From Haloarculaceae archaeon (GTDB taxonomy: Archaea > Halobacteriota > Halobacteria > Halobacteriales > Haloarculaceae), in contig SKTU01000011.1 in NCBI GenBank assembly GCA_007122455.1, forward strand, positions 1 through 64,000: a stretch of DNA of 64,000 nucleotides. The letters are read 5' to 3'. A program made the translations under genes and the position numbers. This document shows, piece by piece, positions 18,911 through 28,619 of this stretch (position 1 is the first letter of the stretch; each line of letters opens with the position of its first letter). The notes beneath the pieces were generated by a model, which was not told the DNA's origin, made no database searches, and saw only the letters and a list, made by a program, of their open reading frames with translations.

Positions 18911-20641
18911 TCAGGCGCCGATGGACCACAGCTGGACGAGGAGGAACCAGTTGAGGACGTAGAGGACGACGAACGTCGCCATGAAAATCAGGCACATTCC
19001 GAAGGTACCGCGCATGTCGACGGCGTGGACCGGCTCTCCGCCGTCCGGTTGCAGTCCGCCGTCGGGGCGCAGCCCGGCATCGTCGCCCTCGTCGAGGCGG
19101 TCGCCGAACAGCAGCGATCCGACTGCAACGAGGACGAACAGAACGCCGCCGAGTATCGCCAGCACGGCAAACACGCCGAAGAGAGACATGAGTGGTGCGG
19201 CCGCCGAGATACTGAAGTCGGTGCCGGGGATCTCTCGAACGACGCTGGAGGTCCGCCGCGGTACGCCGTAGAGGATGCCGAGGTAGATCATGGCCAGCGT
19301 CGCGATACCCATCGCGCCGGCGTAGAAGTACGGCACCAACAGGGCGAGCGTTCCGGAGAGGAAGTCCCGACGGAACATGGTCTGGATGACGAAGAAAACC
19401 AGGCCCATGAAGGCGAGGGTGGTGCCGAGGGCGACGGTGCCGTGGAAGTGCCCGACCGTCGCGAACGTGTTGTGCCACGTCATGTTGAGCTGGAGTTGAC
19501 CCATTAGGACGCCGGTGATGCCGCCGACGAAGCCGAAGAGGATGATGCTGAATATCGTCGCCGAAAACACCGGATTCCGCCACGGCGCCGACGTCAACCA
19601 GCCGAACAGCCCGCCGCCGAGACCGCGCTGACGGCGGCCGGCCTCCAGTCCTGCCGGAATGGCGAAGGCGTGTACCATGCTCGCGAACGCCGCCCCGTAG
19701 AAGGCGTACGACGTGTTGAAGAGTTTCCAGCCGACGCCGAGGCCGGGATCGACCATCAGGTGGTGGGCCGCCCCGAGGTTGATGAAGAACAGATAGAGGA
19801 TGAACGCCGACCGCGAGACCTTCTCGCTGACGACCACCGCCCCGCCGACGACGTGAGTCAGGAAGTACCACACCGTGATCATCGCCAGCAGGTTGATCTG
19901 CTGGGAGCCGTGACCGATCGTCCAGAAGAGCGTCCGATAGACGCCACTGTTGATCGTCTCGATGATGCCGAGTTTCCAGATGAGGCCGTAGCTGAAGGCG
20001 GTGATCCCGCCGAGGATGGCCTGGACGGCGATGATGCTCGTGACGAACGCACCGAAGGTGACGAGCGGGAGCGTCTCCCTCGTTCCCCAGCGCTTCTCCT
20101 TCCAGATGGTGGCGAAGAACGGCAGTGCGGCAATGGTTGCTCCGAGTAGGAAGACGATCGCGCTCGCGAAGAATCCGGTCGGGATGTTCAGCGGGACGTA
20201 GGCCGTGAGCAGCGGTGCCTCCTCGGCGCCGGAGGTCGTCCAGATGAAGTAGTTGACGCCGAGTGCGCCGGCGACCATGGTGATCCAGCCGGCTTTCGCG
20301 AGTTTCGTCAGCGGCAGTCGCCGACCGAGCACCATCGCGCCGCCGACGTAGAGGATCGCGATCTCCATGAACACCATCCAGAAGACGAGGATGTTCCAGG
20401 CGTGCATGCTGAGGTGTCGGTAGTAGTCGGCCTCGCCGATCAGTCCGATAAACTCCCAGCGCGTCAGCGCGACGGTGATGGCGAAGCTGCCACCGACGAC
20501 GAGCGCGACGACGGCCGTCAGCCCGAAGAGCTTGACGTGGTTCTCGGCCGAGCGGTGGATCTCGAGGCCGGTCACCGAGCAGGTCCGGAACCCCTCCTCG
20601 TCGTAGTCGTTGTCGAACAACTGCGTGATAGTCGACAGCAT
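18911..20641 (-). CDS. cbaA: Cytochrome c oxidase subunit I, ba3 type
   Basis: HLSMHAWNILVFWMVFMEIA, MTVWYFLTHVVGG, TWHNTFATVGHFHGTVALGTTLAFMG haem-copper oxidase motifs. Confidence 0.93.
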   Translation of the reverse strand: MLSTITQLFDNDYDEEGFRTCSVTGLEIHRSAENHVKLFGLTAVVALVVGGSFAITVALTRWEFIGLIGEADYYRHLSMHAWNILVFWMVFMEIAILYVGGAMVLGRRLPLTKLAKAGWITMVAGALGVNYFIWTTSGAEEAPLLTAYVPLNIPTGFFASAIVFLLGATIAALPFFATIWKEKRWGTRETLPLVTFGAFVTSIIAVQAILGGITAFSYGLIWKLGIIETINSGVYRTLFWTIGHGSQQINLLAMITVWYFLTHVVGGAVVVSEKVSRSAFILYLFFINLGAAHHLMVDPGLGVGWKLFNTSYAFYGAAFASMVHAFAIPAGLEAGRRQRGLGGGLFGWLTSAPWRNPVFSATIFSIILFGFVGGITGVLMGQLQLNMTWHNTFATVGHFHGTVALGTTLAFMGLVFFVIQTMFRRDFLSGTLALLVPYFYAGAMGIATLAMIYLGILYGVPRRTSSVVREIPGTDFSISAAAPLMSLFGVFAVLAILGGVLFVLVAVGSLLFGDRLDEGDDAGLRPDGGLQPDGGEPVHAVDMRGTFGMCLIFMATFVVLYVLNWFLLVQLWSIGA

Positions 20642-21187
20642 TTACGGTTCCTCCACGTAGAGCGTGCCGTGCATGCCGTTGTGGCCCCGGCCACAGAATT
20701 CGTTGCAGATGACGTGGTACGTACCCGAGTCCTCGAAGGTCATCGGGACGACCCACTCGGTGTCCGGGAGGATCTGGAGGTTGATCTGCTGGCTCAGGCT
20801 GTGCTCCGGGCGGATCGAGAAGCCGTGCTGGACGTCGTACGCTCCCATGTGGATGTCGTACTCCCGCCCCGCTTCGAGGACCACGGGGAGACCGTCCCAG
20901 TTGAACCGCTGGCCGCCGATGTAGACCGAGTCTCCCGGCGGGATGATGTGTCCCTCGTCGGTCTGTTCGGCCTCCTCCTTGTACTCCTGGACCGTCTGTC
21001 GGTATTCGGCCGGCTCGACCGCGTACGTCTCACCGACAGGGTTTTGATCGCCAAAGCGGGTGAAGCCGCTCATCCAGCCGAATATGGCGAGCGACCACAC
21101 GCCCGCGATGCCGAGCCAGGTGGCTTCACGCCGATTGACCGGTTCGTCCCACCAGTTACCTTCGGGTTCGTCGAATGGTCCCGACAT
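20642..21187 (-). CDS. cbaB: Cytochrome c oxidase subunit II, CuA-containing, ba3 type
   Basis: DVQHGFSIRPEHSLSQQINLQILPDTEWVVPMTFEDSGTYHVICNEFCGRGHNGMHGTLYV CuA site (CNEFCGRGHNGM). Confidence 0.95.
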   Translation of the reverse strand: MSGPFDEPEGNWWDEPVNRREATWLGIAGVWSLAIFGWMSGFTRFGDQNPVGETYAVEPAEYRQTVQEYKEEAEQTDEGHIIPPGDSVYIGGQRFNWDGLPVVLEAGREYDIHMGAYDVQHGFSIRPEHSLSQQINLQILPDTEWVVPMTFEDSGTYHVICNEFCGRGHNGMHGTLYVEEP

Positions 21188-21190
21188 AGG

Positions 21191-21337
21191 TCACCTCGCA
21201 GGCACCGACAGGATATCCACCAGTCCCCATCCCACGTACGTGATGAAGAAAAAGAGGATACCAGCTACCGCCAGTAGCCATATGCGGTTGTAGAGTCGCT
21301 GCATGACCGGGATGTCCTCGGGATCTTGGTGGCTCAT
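21191..21337 (-). CDS. 48-aa single-TM protein, CbaD-like oxidase accessory peptide
   Basis: Minus-strand MSHQDPEDIPVMQRLYNRIWLLAVAGILFFFITYVGWGLVDILSVPAR*; directly upstream of coxII; absent from the ORF track. Confidence 0.75.
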   Translation of the reverse strand: MSHQDPEDIPVMQRLYNRIWLLAVAGILFFFITYVGWGLVDILSVPAR

Positions 21338-21598
21338 GCGGTATGAAACCAAATGTCAATGCCAGCGAGGTTAAAACTTTCCTCTATATCAACGTCTCCC
21401 TGATATTTTGTTATTCATTTATACAGGTAGAGGGCTTCACGTTCGCAGTGTTCAGCGTGACCGGCGGCAAGGGCTACGTATGGTTGATTGACACCGGTGT
21501 TGCTACACTGGCGTTCTCGAAACAGCACCTGGCGCCAGTTCGTATAGGATCGCTGAACGCTCGGCCTCCTGAATCATCAACTGCTGCATAGGGACCGC

Positions 21599-22064
21599 TT
21601 ACTCATCAAATTCGACACCGGTGATCTCGAATCTGGCTCCATCCTCAGACCCGGCTGTGATTTGCAATGACCACCCATGCGCTTCGATGATTTCCTGAAC
21701 GATTGCCAATCCGAACCCTGTCCCGCTATCGGAGTACGAAGATCCCCATTTGAGCAGCGTCTGGCGTTCGGTTAGCGGAACTCCTGGGCCATCGTCTTCG
21801 ACAAAAAAGCCCGTTCCATCTTCTAATAGACCGACGGTGATCGTTACGTCCTCTCCGCCGTGTTCGATGGCGTTTCGAAATAGGTTCTCGAACACTTGCT
21901 CTAGTCTGATAGCATCCCCCTGAATCGTGACGTCCGTCTCGATATCGAGGGTCGCCTCGGATTGGGCAATGGAGCTCCAGCACGTTTCGGTTAGATGTGG
22001 CAGCGATACCGGTTTCATATCGTCGATCGTCGCTCCGATTCTGGCCAGCTCGAGTACGTTCGTA
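21599..22064 (-). pseudogene. 3' fragment of a histidine kinase (HATPase_c), separated from its 5' part by a TnpB element
   Basis: VLELARIGATIDDMKPVSL...EQVFENLFRNAIEHGG (N box), VEDDGPGVP, GTGFGLAIVQEIIEAHGW. Confidence 0.9.
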
Positions 22065-23598
22065 TTGACATCCTCCCGCGCCTGGAGACGCGGGAATCCC
22101 ACGGCACCGCACCGCTGGATTGGGATATTACGGTTTGCAGTCTACCATCTCGGCTTGCGGTTGGAATCCGCAGGAGAGGTCATACAGGTAGACTCCGGGC
22201 TGTGCCAACCAGCCGGTACTCCTATCCCCACCCAAATCGGGTGCAGATTCGGAGTTACTTTGCTTCAGGTCGAGTCGGATGTTCTCCGCCCCGTTCACGT
22301 CAGCGTTGAACGCCGCATCACATACCTCGCACACGTACAACCCACGTTCAACACGCTGACTATCATCTTCTTTACCACACACGCAACACGTCTTGCTCGT
22401 GTCTTGTTCAGACACCTCCACGACTTCGATACCCTCGACTTTGGCCTTGTATTCGAGGATATTCGTGAAGCGGTCGAACGCCCACCCGTGCAGGTCGAGG
22501 TTGCCGTGCTTGCCCCAGTTCTTCGACACACCGTTCTCGTCCTCACGCACGCCTTCCAGGTCCCCGACGTTGATGCGGCCAACGCCCTTCTCGACACATC
22601 TTTCAACGATGTGTTTTGCTAAGGAGTGAAAGAAGTGAGTGCGGCGTTCCGACCACGTGTGGTGCAGTCGCGTGGCTTCGTCACCACCAGAGTCGTCGCA
22701 TTTGCCGATTTCTTTCGGGAAGTAGTAGCCGTCCTGTTTCAATCGGTTGCCGGGGTACAGGTCGGCGTCTTCGGTGCTGTAGGCAACGGCAGCGAAGTTG
22801 CTGATGCCGAGGTCGATACCGGCTGTCTCGTTGCCGGGAGCGTCGGGAGTCTCGATTTCGTATTTGCAGACGAGGTGGAGATCCCATCGATCCTTCGCCT
22901 TGTCGTAGACGGCCCTGACTTGTTGTAGATTCTCGACCGTGACACCGGGGCGGGTTTCGTACTCTACAAGGATGTACTCCCACGCTTTCGGGTGTTCCTT
23001 GTGATTTGCACCCTTCGAGAGCCGAACCCGATTGTTCTTGGTATCGTGTCGAATACCGTTTTGCTTCCACGTCACCGTACTACGCGGGTGTTCTTCGTGA
23101 ACACGGCGGCCTTGGTTGTCGTAGTAGTTTTCTTTGCGGTAGCCGGGCGGATTATCCCGTTTGTCATCACTGGAGTACCACGAGTTGAAGGCTTCAGCGA
23201 GTTCCTCCAGAACCCGCTGACTGGACTGACTGTGCAGTCCCTTGTACTTTGGATGCGTCTTCAACTCGTCTTTCAACTCCTCGTGGTCGGGAATCTCGCC
23301 GGTTTCCTCCCACACGTCTCGGGAGTAGTAGTTAGCGACGTTCCAGAGTTTGCTGGCCGACCACCCGTGTCGGTCGAGCGATTCCGCGACCTGTGAGTGG
23401 TTACGGATTTCCGCTCGATAGGTGCGGTGGACTTCCAGCATTCTGAACGTCTGTATAATCACTTATACTCGCTTTCTTGTAAAGATTAGGATTGAGAATG
23501 GTGGAATATCCAGCTCTGTCGAAGCCTGTGGAACTGGGTCACGGAGTGACGGCGCGTATCCACGGCCTGAAGGCCGTGGTATTTCGCCTGTTCAGCCT
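22065..23598 (-). mobile_element. IS200/IS605-superfamily TnpB-only (IS1341-type) insertion
   Basis: Right-end hairpin 22075-22094 (cccgcg...cgcggg) next to ttgacatcc; left-end hairpin 23560-23579 (ccacggcct/aggccgtgg); removal rejoins the kinase frame. Confidence 0.9.
22128..23441 (-). CDS. tnpB: RNA-guided endonuclease TnpB (OrfB, IS605 family)
   Basis: RuvC motifs GIDLGISNFAA, INVGDLEGVRED, DAAFNADVNGAENI; zinc ribbon CCVCGKEDDSQRVERGLYVCEVC; all look intact. Confidence 0.93.
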   Translation of the reverse strand: MLEVHRTYRAEIRNHSQVAESLDRHGWSASKLWNVANYYSRDVWEETGEIPDHEELKDELKTHPKYKGLHSQSSQRVLEELAEAFNSWYSSDDKRDNPPGYRKENYYDNQGRRVHEEHPRSTVTWKQNGIRHDTKNNRVRLSKGANHKEHPKAWEYILVEYETRPGVTVENLQQVRAVYDKAKDRWDLHLVCKYEIETPDAPGNETAGIDLGISNFAAVAYSTEDADLYPGNRLKQDGYYFPKEIGKCDDSGGDEATRLHHTWSERRTHFFHSLAKHIVERCVEKGVGRINVGDLEGVREDENGVSKNWGKHGNLDLHGWAFDRFTNILEYKAKVEGIEVVEVSEQDTSKTCCVCGKEDDSQRVERGLYVCEVCDAAFNADVNGAENIRLDLKQSNSESAPDLGGDRSTGWLAQPGVYLYDLSCGFQPQAEMVDCKP

Positions 23599-24542
23599 AT
23601 AATCCGATCCATTCTCGCCAACGCATTCGACACCCGTTCCAGTTCCTCGCTGTCATCCTTGGATCGGGCGATCTCCAAAAAGCCGTCAGCGACGTTCCAC
23701 GGGTTTCGGAGGTCATGAGCGACGACGGAAGCGAATCGATCAAGCTGATCGTTTTTCCGTTTTAGCTCCTGCGCATACTCCTTCCGCTCCGAGATGTCTC
23801 GGGTATACCCGACAATCCTAACCACTTCACCGTCTTCGGTGACCGGTTTGGCATGCGATTCCACCCACTTTTCATCCGTGCCTGCGGTATCGATTCGGTA
23901 ATCGATTTGAACGAGTTTACCATCCGAAACACGTTCCATCGCCATCGAAACCCGCTCACGGTCGTCGGGATCGATCGCCTGGAGGAAGGCTGACGGTTCG
24001 TGTTCGACCGCCTCCACCGGTTGCTCGAAGACCGTTTCGTACGCCGAATTAATGAACAGGAGCTCACTCCAATCGCCAGCGAATATATACAAGACGTCGT
24101 TAGCCTGCTCACTTAGCTCTCTGAGATATTGTTCAACTTGATCAGCTCGTTGAGCTGTCCGACGTTGTTCCACAACGGTGACGATCTTGGTTGCCAGTAG
24201 CTCGTACTGTTCCGCGACGGTCTCCTTGATCAAGTAATCCGTGACATCCGCACTAATGGCGCGGCTTGCGACCTCCTCGCTTCCGGTATCGGTAAACAGT
24301 ATGACTGGAACGCCGGAGATCTCCTCTCGAGCAGCTTCGAGAACTTCCAAACCCGTTCCATCTCCCAGCTGGTAATCACTGACTATACAATCCGTCTGAC
24401 CGTTCAACTGATCGAGTCCTTCTTCAACCGAGGTAGCCGCTTGGACACTGAGTCTATCGTTCTCACGTTCGAGATTCGTCGCAACCAACCTGGCAAAATC
24501 GGGTTCGTCATCGATGTGGATGACCCGGATCGGTTCAGACAT
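23592..24542 (-). pseudogene. 5' part of REC-PAS-HisKA histidine kinase, truncated by the TnpB element
   Basis: REC domain IRVIHIDDEPDFARLV...CIVSDYQLGDGTGLEVL; PAS/PAC; FASVVAHDLRNPWNVADGFLEIA (H box); stops in element DNA after RMDRII. Confidence 0.9.
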
Positions 24543-24663
24543 GGATACAAACGGATCGACGTAGGTGAAAATGGTTTGTCTAGATTCGCCTTCTGTGCAG
24601 TAGAACGATCGAATCCGAGTATCGGGACGAATACGCACGTTGTATCGTCGTACGCGTCACGTC

Positions 24664-25957
24664 CTACAGTTCGTGCGTGAAGTCGACCTCGTCCTCACCG
24701 TCGTAGAACACAGTCGTCGTCCGATCGGTTCTGGCCAGCGGGGCGCCGTCCTTCAGCACCAGTGTCCGGGGGGCAACGGTTCGAATGGCGTCGAACGCCG
24801 AGACCGCGTCGTAGACGACCAGCGATCCTTCGTTGCCCTCTTTTAGCCCGTACTCGTCGGGATCCACGCCAAAGACCGCAGCGTTGTTCCGGGTCATCAT
24901 CTCCCAGAGAACCGGCGCGTCGTCGATTCGATTCATATGTGCGAAGTGTGCCAGATAGTAGACGACTTTTAACAGGTCACCATCGCCGTATGGGTTCGCC
25001 GAATCGCTGATGTCGTCCTGACCGATGGCGACGGTGACGCCGGCGTCGGATAGTTCGTCGATTCGAGTGTGGCCTCGTCGGCGTGGGTAATCGTCGTAGC
25101 GCCCCTGGAGCACGGAGTTCGATAGCGGGTTTGTAACGACACTGACGCCACTCTCGTCGAGCAGGCGGCACAGTTTGTCCGCGTAGGCGTCCGGATACGA
25201 GTGCATCGCGGTCGTGTGGCTCGCCGTTACTCGGTCGCCAATCCCTCGATCTCGGGACGATGCCGCGAGCACCTCCGTGTATCGGGAGTTCGGATCATCC
25301 GTTTCGTCGACGTGGAAATCCACGGGAAGAGCGAACGACTCCGCGACGTCGAGCGCGGTGTTGACGTGTTCGACGCCCCGCTCGCGCGTGTCCTCCCGGT
25401 GAGGCATGCCGCCGGTCGATCCCCATCTCGAACATGGTCTCGAACGTCTCGAGGAGCGTCTCGTTCCGGGCGAACCCCCTCGTTGGGATCGCGACTATTT
25501 GGATTTCGAGGTCACCGGCGAACTCCTCCCGAAGGTCCAACATCACCTCCGCGGCCATGAACGGATCCTCGTCCTCGGAGGTCGTCGACAGATGCGTTCG
25601 GATTCGCGTGATCCCGTAGGCGGCAAACCAGCTGAGAACCTTCCTTGCCTTCTCTTTGACCCCCTCTTTCGTCAGGTCTGCTCGGTTCTTTGCCCCGGTT
25701 CGCCACGCCTGTTCCAGAGTTCCCTTCTGATTCTTGTGGGGCCGCCCCTCGGTCAACGAACCGAAGACGTGCGTGTGCGGTTCGACTAGCGGCGGTGAGA
25801 CGACTCTGCCGTCGGCGTCGAAACGCTGGTCCCGATCGAAGGACTCGACGTCGCCCTCGCCTGCAGGACTGATCCGATCGATAGTGCCGTTCCGAATCTC
25901 AATATCTACCTCTTTTCGACCGGGGATCGAGCAACCAGTTACGATATAATCTGACAT
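24664..25957 (-). pseudogene. Cytosine deaminase-like amidohydrolase, frameshifted
   Basis: N-half (25295-25957) VEPHTHVFGSLTEGRPHKNQKGTLEQAW...MFEMGID; C-half (24664-25407) GMPHREDTRERGVEHVNTALDVAESFALPVDFHVDETDDP...VTASHTTAMHSY; frame break near 25408-25420. Confidence 0.85.
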
Positions 25958-26027
25958 TTGGCTATCTATTGTCGCGTTTTGGTATAAAGCATGGTGGCAA
26001 TGCGATACTCGACCGTCCCGTCCCCGT

Positions 26028-27401
26028 TCACTCCTCGGCGACGCCGCACCAATCCAGCATCGTGAGCGCGTGGATCTGTGCGGTCTCGACGAGCGAATCG
26101 ACGTCGACGTATTCGTCGGCCGCGTGCCCGTTCGCTCCTCGCGGACCGACGCTCGGGCACGGGATGTCGTAATACCGGTTGTAGAACCGCTCGTCGTTGC
26201 CGCCGAGCCCGCCGCGGTAGTCGACGGTGCCGCCGGTCACCGCCTCGACGTCCTCACAGACCAGCTGGAAGAACTCGCTGTCGAAGTCGACTTCGTGGGG
26301 ATCCGTGCTCCAGCCGAACCACTCGAGTTCGGGCGGATTGTCCGCGAGCCACTCGTCGTCGGCGACGACGGCGGCGATCGTCTCCTCGATCTCCGTGCGG
26401 ACGTCGTCACGATCCTGATGCGCGCTCGGCGGCCAGCCGACGCGGAACTCCATCACCGCTTCACCGGGCACCGTCGAGGTCCACGACCCCGGAACGTAGA
26501 TGTCCGTCAGACTCAGGTTCGTCGTGCTTCCCTCGGCCTCGGCGTACTGGTTGATCGCGGGCTGGTAATCCTCGATCCGCTCGTTTCGGCGCTCGTGTAG
26601 CTCCTCGAGAGCCTGGTAGAGCTTGAACGCCTCTCCGACTGCGTCGACGCCGAGGAACTTGTAGGCGGTGTGGGCGGCCTTCCCCGGTACGCGAACCCGG
26701 AAGTACATCACGCCGGCGCTAGCGACGCCGACCGTCGGGATCCCGGACGGCTCCGGGATGATGGCCGCGTCGGGCTGGTAGCCACGCTCCAGCGCCGAGA
26801 GGACGCCGCCGACGCCGCCGGCCTCCTCCTCGATCGTCGTCTGGAGCGTCACGTCGCCGGCCAGCTCGATTCCCAGCGCGTCGATCGCCTCGAAGGCGGC
26901 GACGAACGCCGCGATACCGCCCTTCATGTCGTACGTTCCGCGCCCGTACAGCCGACCGTCTTCCTCGTGGGTGTCCCACGGATCGAACGTCCAATCGGAG
27001 ACTGGATCCGGCGGGACGACGTCGACGTGGCCGCTGAATGCGATCGAGCGCCCGTCGCCGGTGCCGGCTCTCGTCGCGGCGACGTTTTCGCGCCCCTCGT
27101 AGCCGTACTCCTCGTAGGGGGTCGTCTCGAAGAACGCGGGGTGGCCTGCGAGAGCGTCAGCGTCGGGTTCCCACGCGTCGACGTCGAGGTCGAGCGACTC
27201 GAATCGCTCGATCATGAGCTCCTGGGCCGGTTGCTCCTCGCCGGGGAGCGACTGTGCCGCGACGAGCTCCGAGAGGAACTCGACCAGTTCGTCCCGGTGG
27301 TTCTCGATGTGCGAGCAGACCGCGTTGCGGGTGTCTCTCCGTGTCACGGGTGACGTTGTCGGCCCGACCGGGTAAATCCCCACGAACTGCCGCTCCGTCA
27401 C
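26028..27401 (-). CDS. M20 family metallopeptidase (ArgE/DapE-like deacylase)
   Basis: IAFSGHVDVVPPD, GRGTYDMKGGIAAFVAA, IEEEAGGVGG, GGLGGNDERFY; GTG start overlaps the stop of the upstream gene. Confidence 0.9.
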   Translation of the reverse strand: MTERQFVGIYPVGPTTSPVTRRDTRNAVCSHIENHRDELVEFLSELVAAQSLPGEEQPAQELMIERFESLDLDVDAWEPDADALAGHPAFFETTPYEEYGYEGRENVAATRAGTGDGRSIAFSGHVDVVPPDPVSDWTFDPWDTHEEDGRLYGRGTYDMKGGIAAFVAAFEAIDALGIELAGDVTLQTTIEEEAGGVGGVLSALERGYQPDAAIIPEPSGIPTVGVASAGVMYFRVRVPGKAAHTAYKFLGVDAVGEAFKLYQALEELHERRNERIEDYQPAINQYAEAEGSTTNLSLTDIYVPGSWTSTVPGEAVMEFRVGWPPSAHQDRDDVRTEIEETIAAVVADDEWLADNPPELEWFGWSTDPHEVDFDSEFFQLVCEDVEAVTGGTVDYRGGLGGNDERFYNRYYDIPCPSVGPRGANGHAADEYVDVDSLVETAQIHALTMLDWCGVAEE

Positions 27402-28576
27402 CAGCCGACGCGGAGTTTCGGTTCGATGCCGTGTCGCTCGGCGACGGCGCGATAGCCCGCGATGATCTCCTCGGTCACTGAGAGCGCCTCGTCGGGGGCG
27501 AAGCGTTTGAGATCGACGCCGAGAACGTCGTCGATCGCCTCGCGGGTCGCGTCGGTGAAGACGATCGACCCGTCGTCGTCGATCCGCTCGACGCCGTCCC
27601 GCACCAGCGCCCGACGGTTGCGCGACTCGGCCTCCTCGAGTGTGATGTCGTCGGGGAGTGCGACCTCGGCGCCGTCTCGATCGAGCCGGACGGGGTAGCC
27701 GCCCTCCAGCCCGTTCGGTGCCGGTGCGTGAACGAGGGCGCCGGAGTCGTCCAGTAACGCCTTGACGATCCGCGTCGAGACTGCCCCCGTCAGCACGCTC
27801 ACCTCCCGCGCGCTCGGCTCGTCGGCGAAGGGGAGTCCGCGCCGGTCGAGTTCGGCGTCGAGGTCGATCCCGTCCGTGACGTCGGTGCCGTCGACGAGTA
27901 CCTTCAGGTAGTACGGCATCTCGTGGGTCGTGCCGGCGAAGAGTACCTCGTGGGCCGTCGAGTGAGCCATCGACAGGTACACCTCGACGTCGCCCATCGG
28001 CACGCCGTGTTGCTCCGCCGCGATCTGTCTGATCGGCGGGACGACGTTACCCAGATTTCCCGACCCGACGAGCGGTGGATGACCGGCTCGAGCCAACGCC
28101 GGGTTGATGACGTCCGGCATCGAGACGTTCACGACGTGCGGATCGACGCCGTCGGCGGCCTCGGCGGCGCGAACCACGTTGTACGCCAGCGGGAGCTGTC
28201 CCGGGAGGATGCAGGCGTACCCCGGCCCCTCCGGTCCGAACCCGATCAATCGGTCCCGCTCCGCTTCCGGGAGCTCCTCGAACGGTGCGTACCGGAGCAG
28301 CGTCGCGGCCGTGTGAACCACGTCCGGCTCGACGCGCTCGATCGCCTCGACGACCGCGTCGAGATCCAGTAAATCGAGCTGCGAGAACTCGACCTTCGGG
28401 TTTCGACCGAGGTGGTCCGCCCTGAACCGCGCCGCGTTCGTTCGCCGCTGGCCGACGTCGGTCGCCACGTCGGTTGCGACGATCCGGTCGATACCTGGGT
28501 CGCCACAGAGGTTCTGCAGCATCTCGTAGCCGACGCCACCGATTCCCGCCATCAGGAGTGTGCGTCCGTTGCCCAT
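27398..28576 (-). CDS. NAD(P)-binding (saccharopine dehydrogenase/epimerase-like) protein
   Basis: N-terminal Rossmann motif LLMAGIGGVGYEMLQNL...IVATDVATDVGQRR; coupled to the M20 peptidase gene. Confidence 0.65.
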   Translation of the reverse strand: MGNGRTLLMAGIGGVGYEMLQNLCGDPGIDRIVATDVATDVGQRRTNAARFRADHLGRNPKVEFSQLDLLDLDAVVEAIERVEPDVVHTAATLLRYAPFEELPEAERDRLIGFGPEGPGYACILPGQLPLAYNVVRAAEAADGVDPHVVNVSMPDVINPALARAGHPPLVGSGNLGNVVPPIRQIAAEQHGVPMGDVEVYLSMAHSTAHEVLFAGTTHEMPYYLKVLVDGTDVTDGIDLDAELDRRGLPFADEPSAREVSVLTGAVSTRIVKALLDDSGALVHAPAPNGLEGGYPVRLDRDGAEVALPDDITLEEAESRNRRALVRDGVERIDDDGSIVFTDATREAIDDVLGVDLKRFAPDEALSVTEEIIAGYRAVAERHGIEPKLRVGW

Positions 28577-28619
28577 GCTAGAGAGTAGCCTCCGCTCGGC
28601 GAGTTAACTCTACTGGCGT

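Noticed and set aside
18378-20756. 792-aa minus-strand ORF
   Set aside because: Alternate frame of cbaA on the same strand; Arg/His-rich nonsense composition, no domain.
21343-21591. 82-aa plus-strand ORF between the oxidase and kinase loci
   Set aside because: No domain, mixed composition; likely intergenic sequence.
24664-25957. Programmed frameshifting in the deaminase-like gene
   Set aside because: No slippery heptamer or downstream structure was evident at 25408-25420; mutation or sequencing error is simpler.
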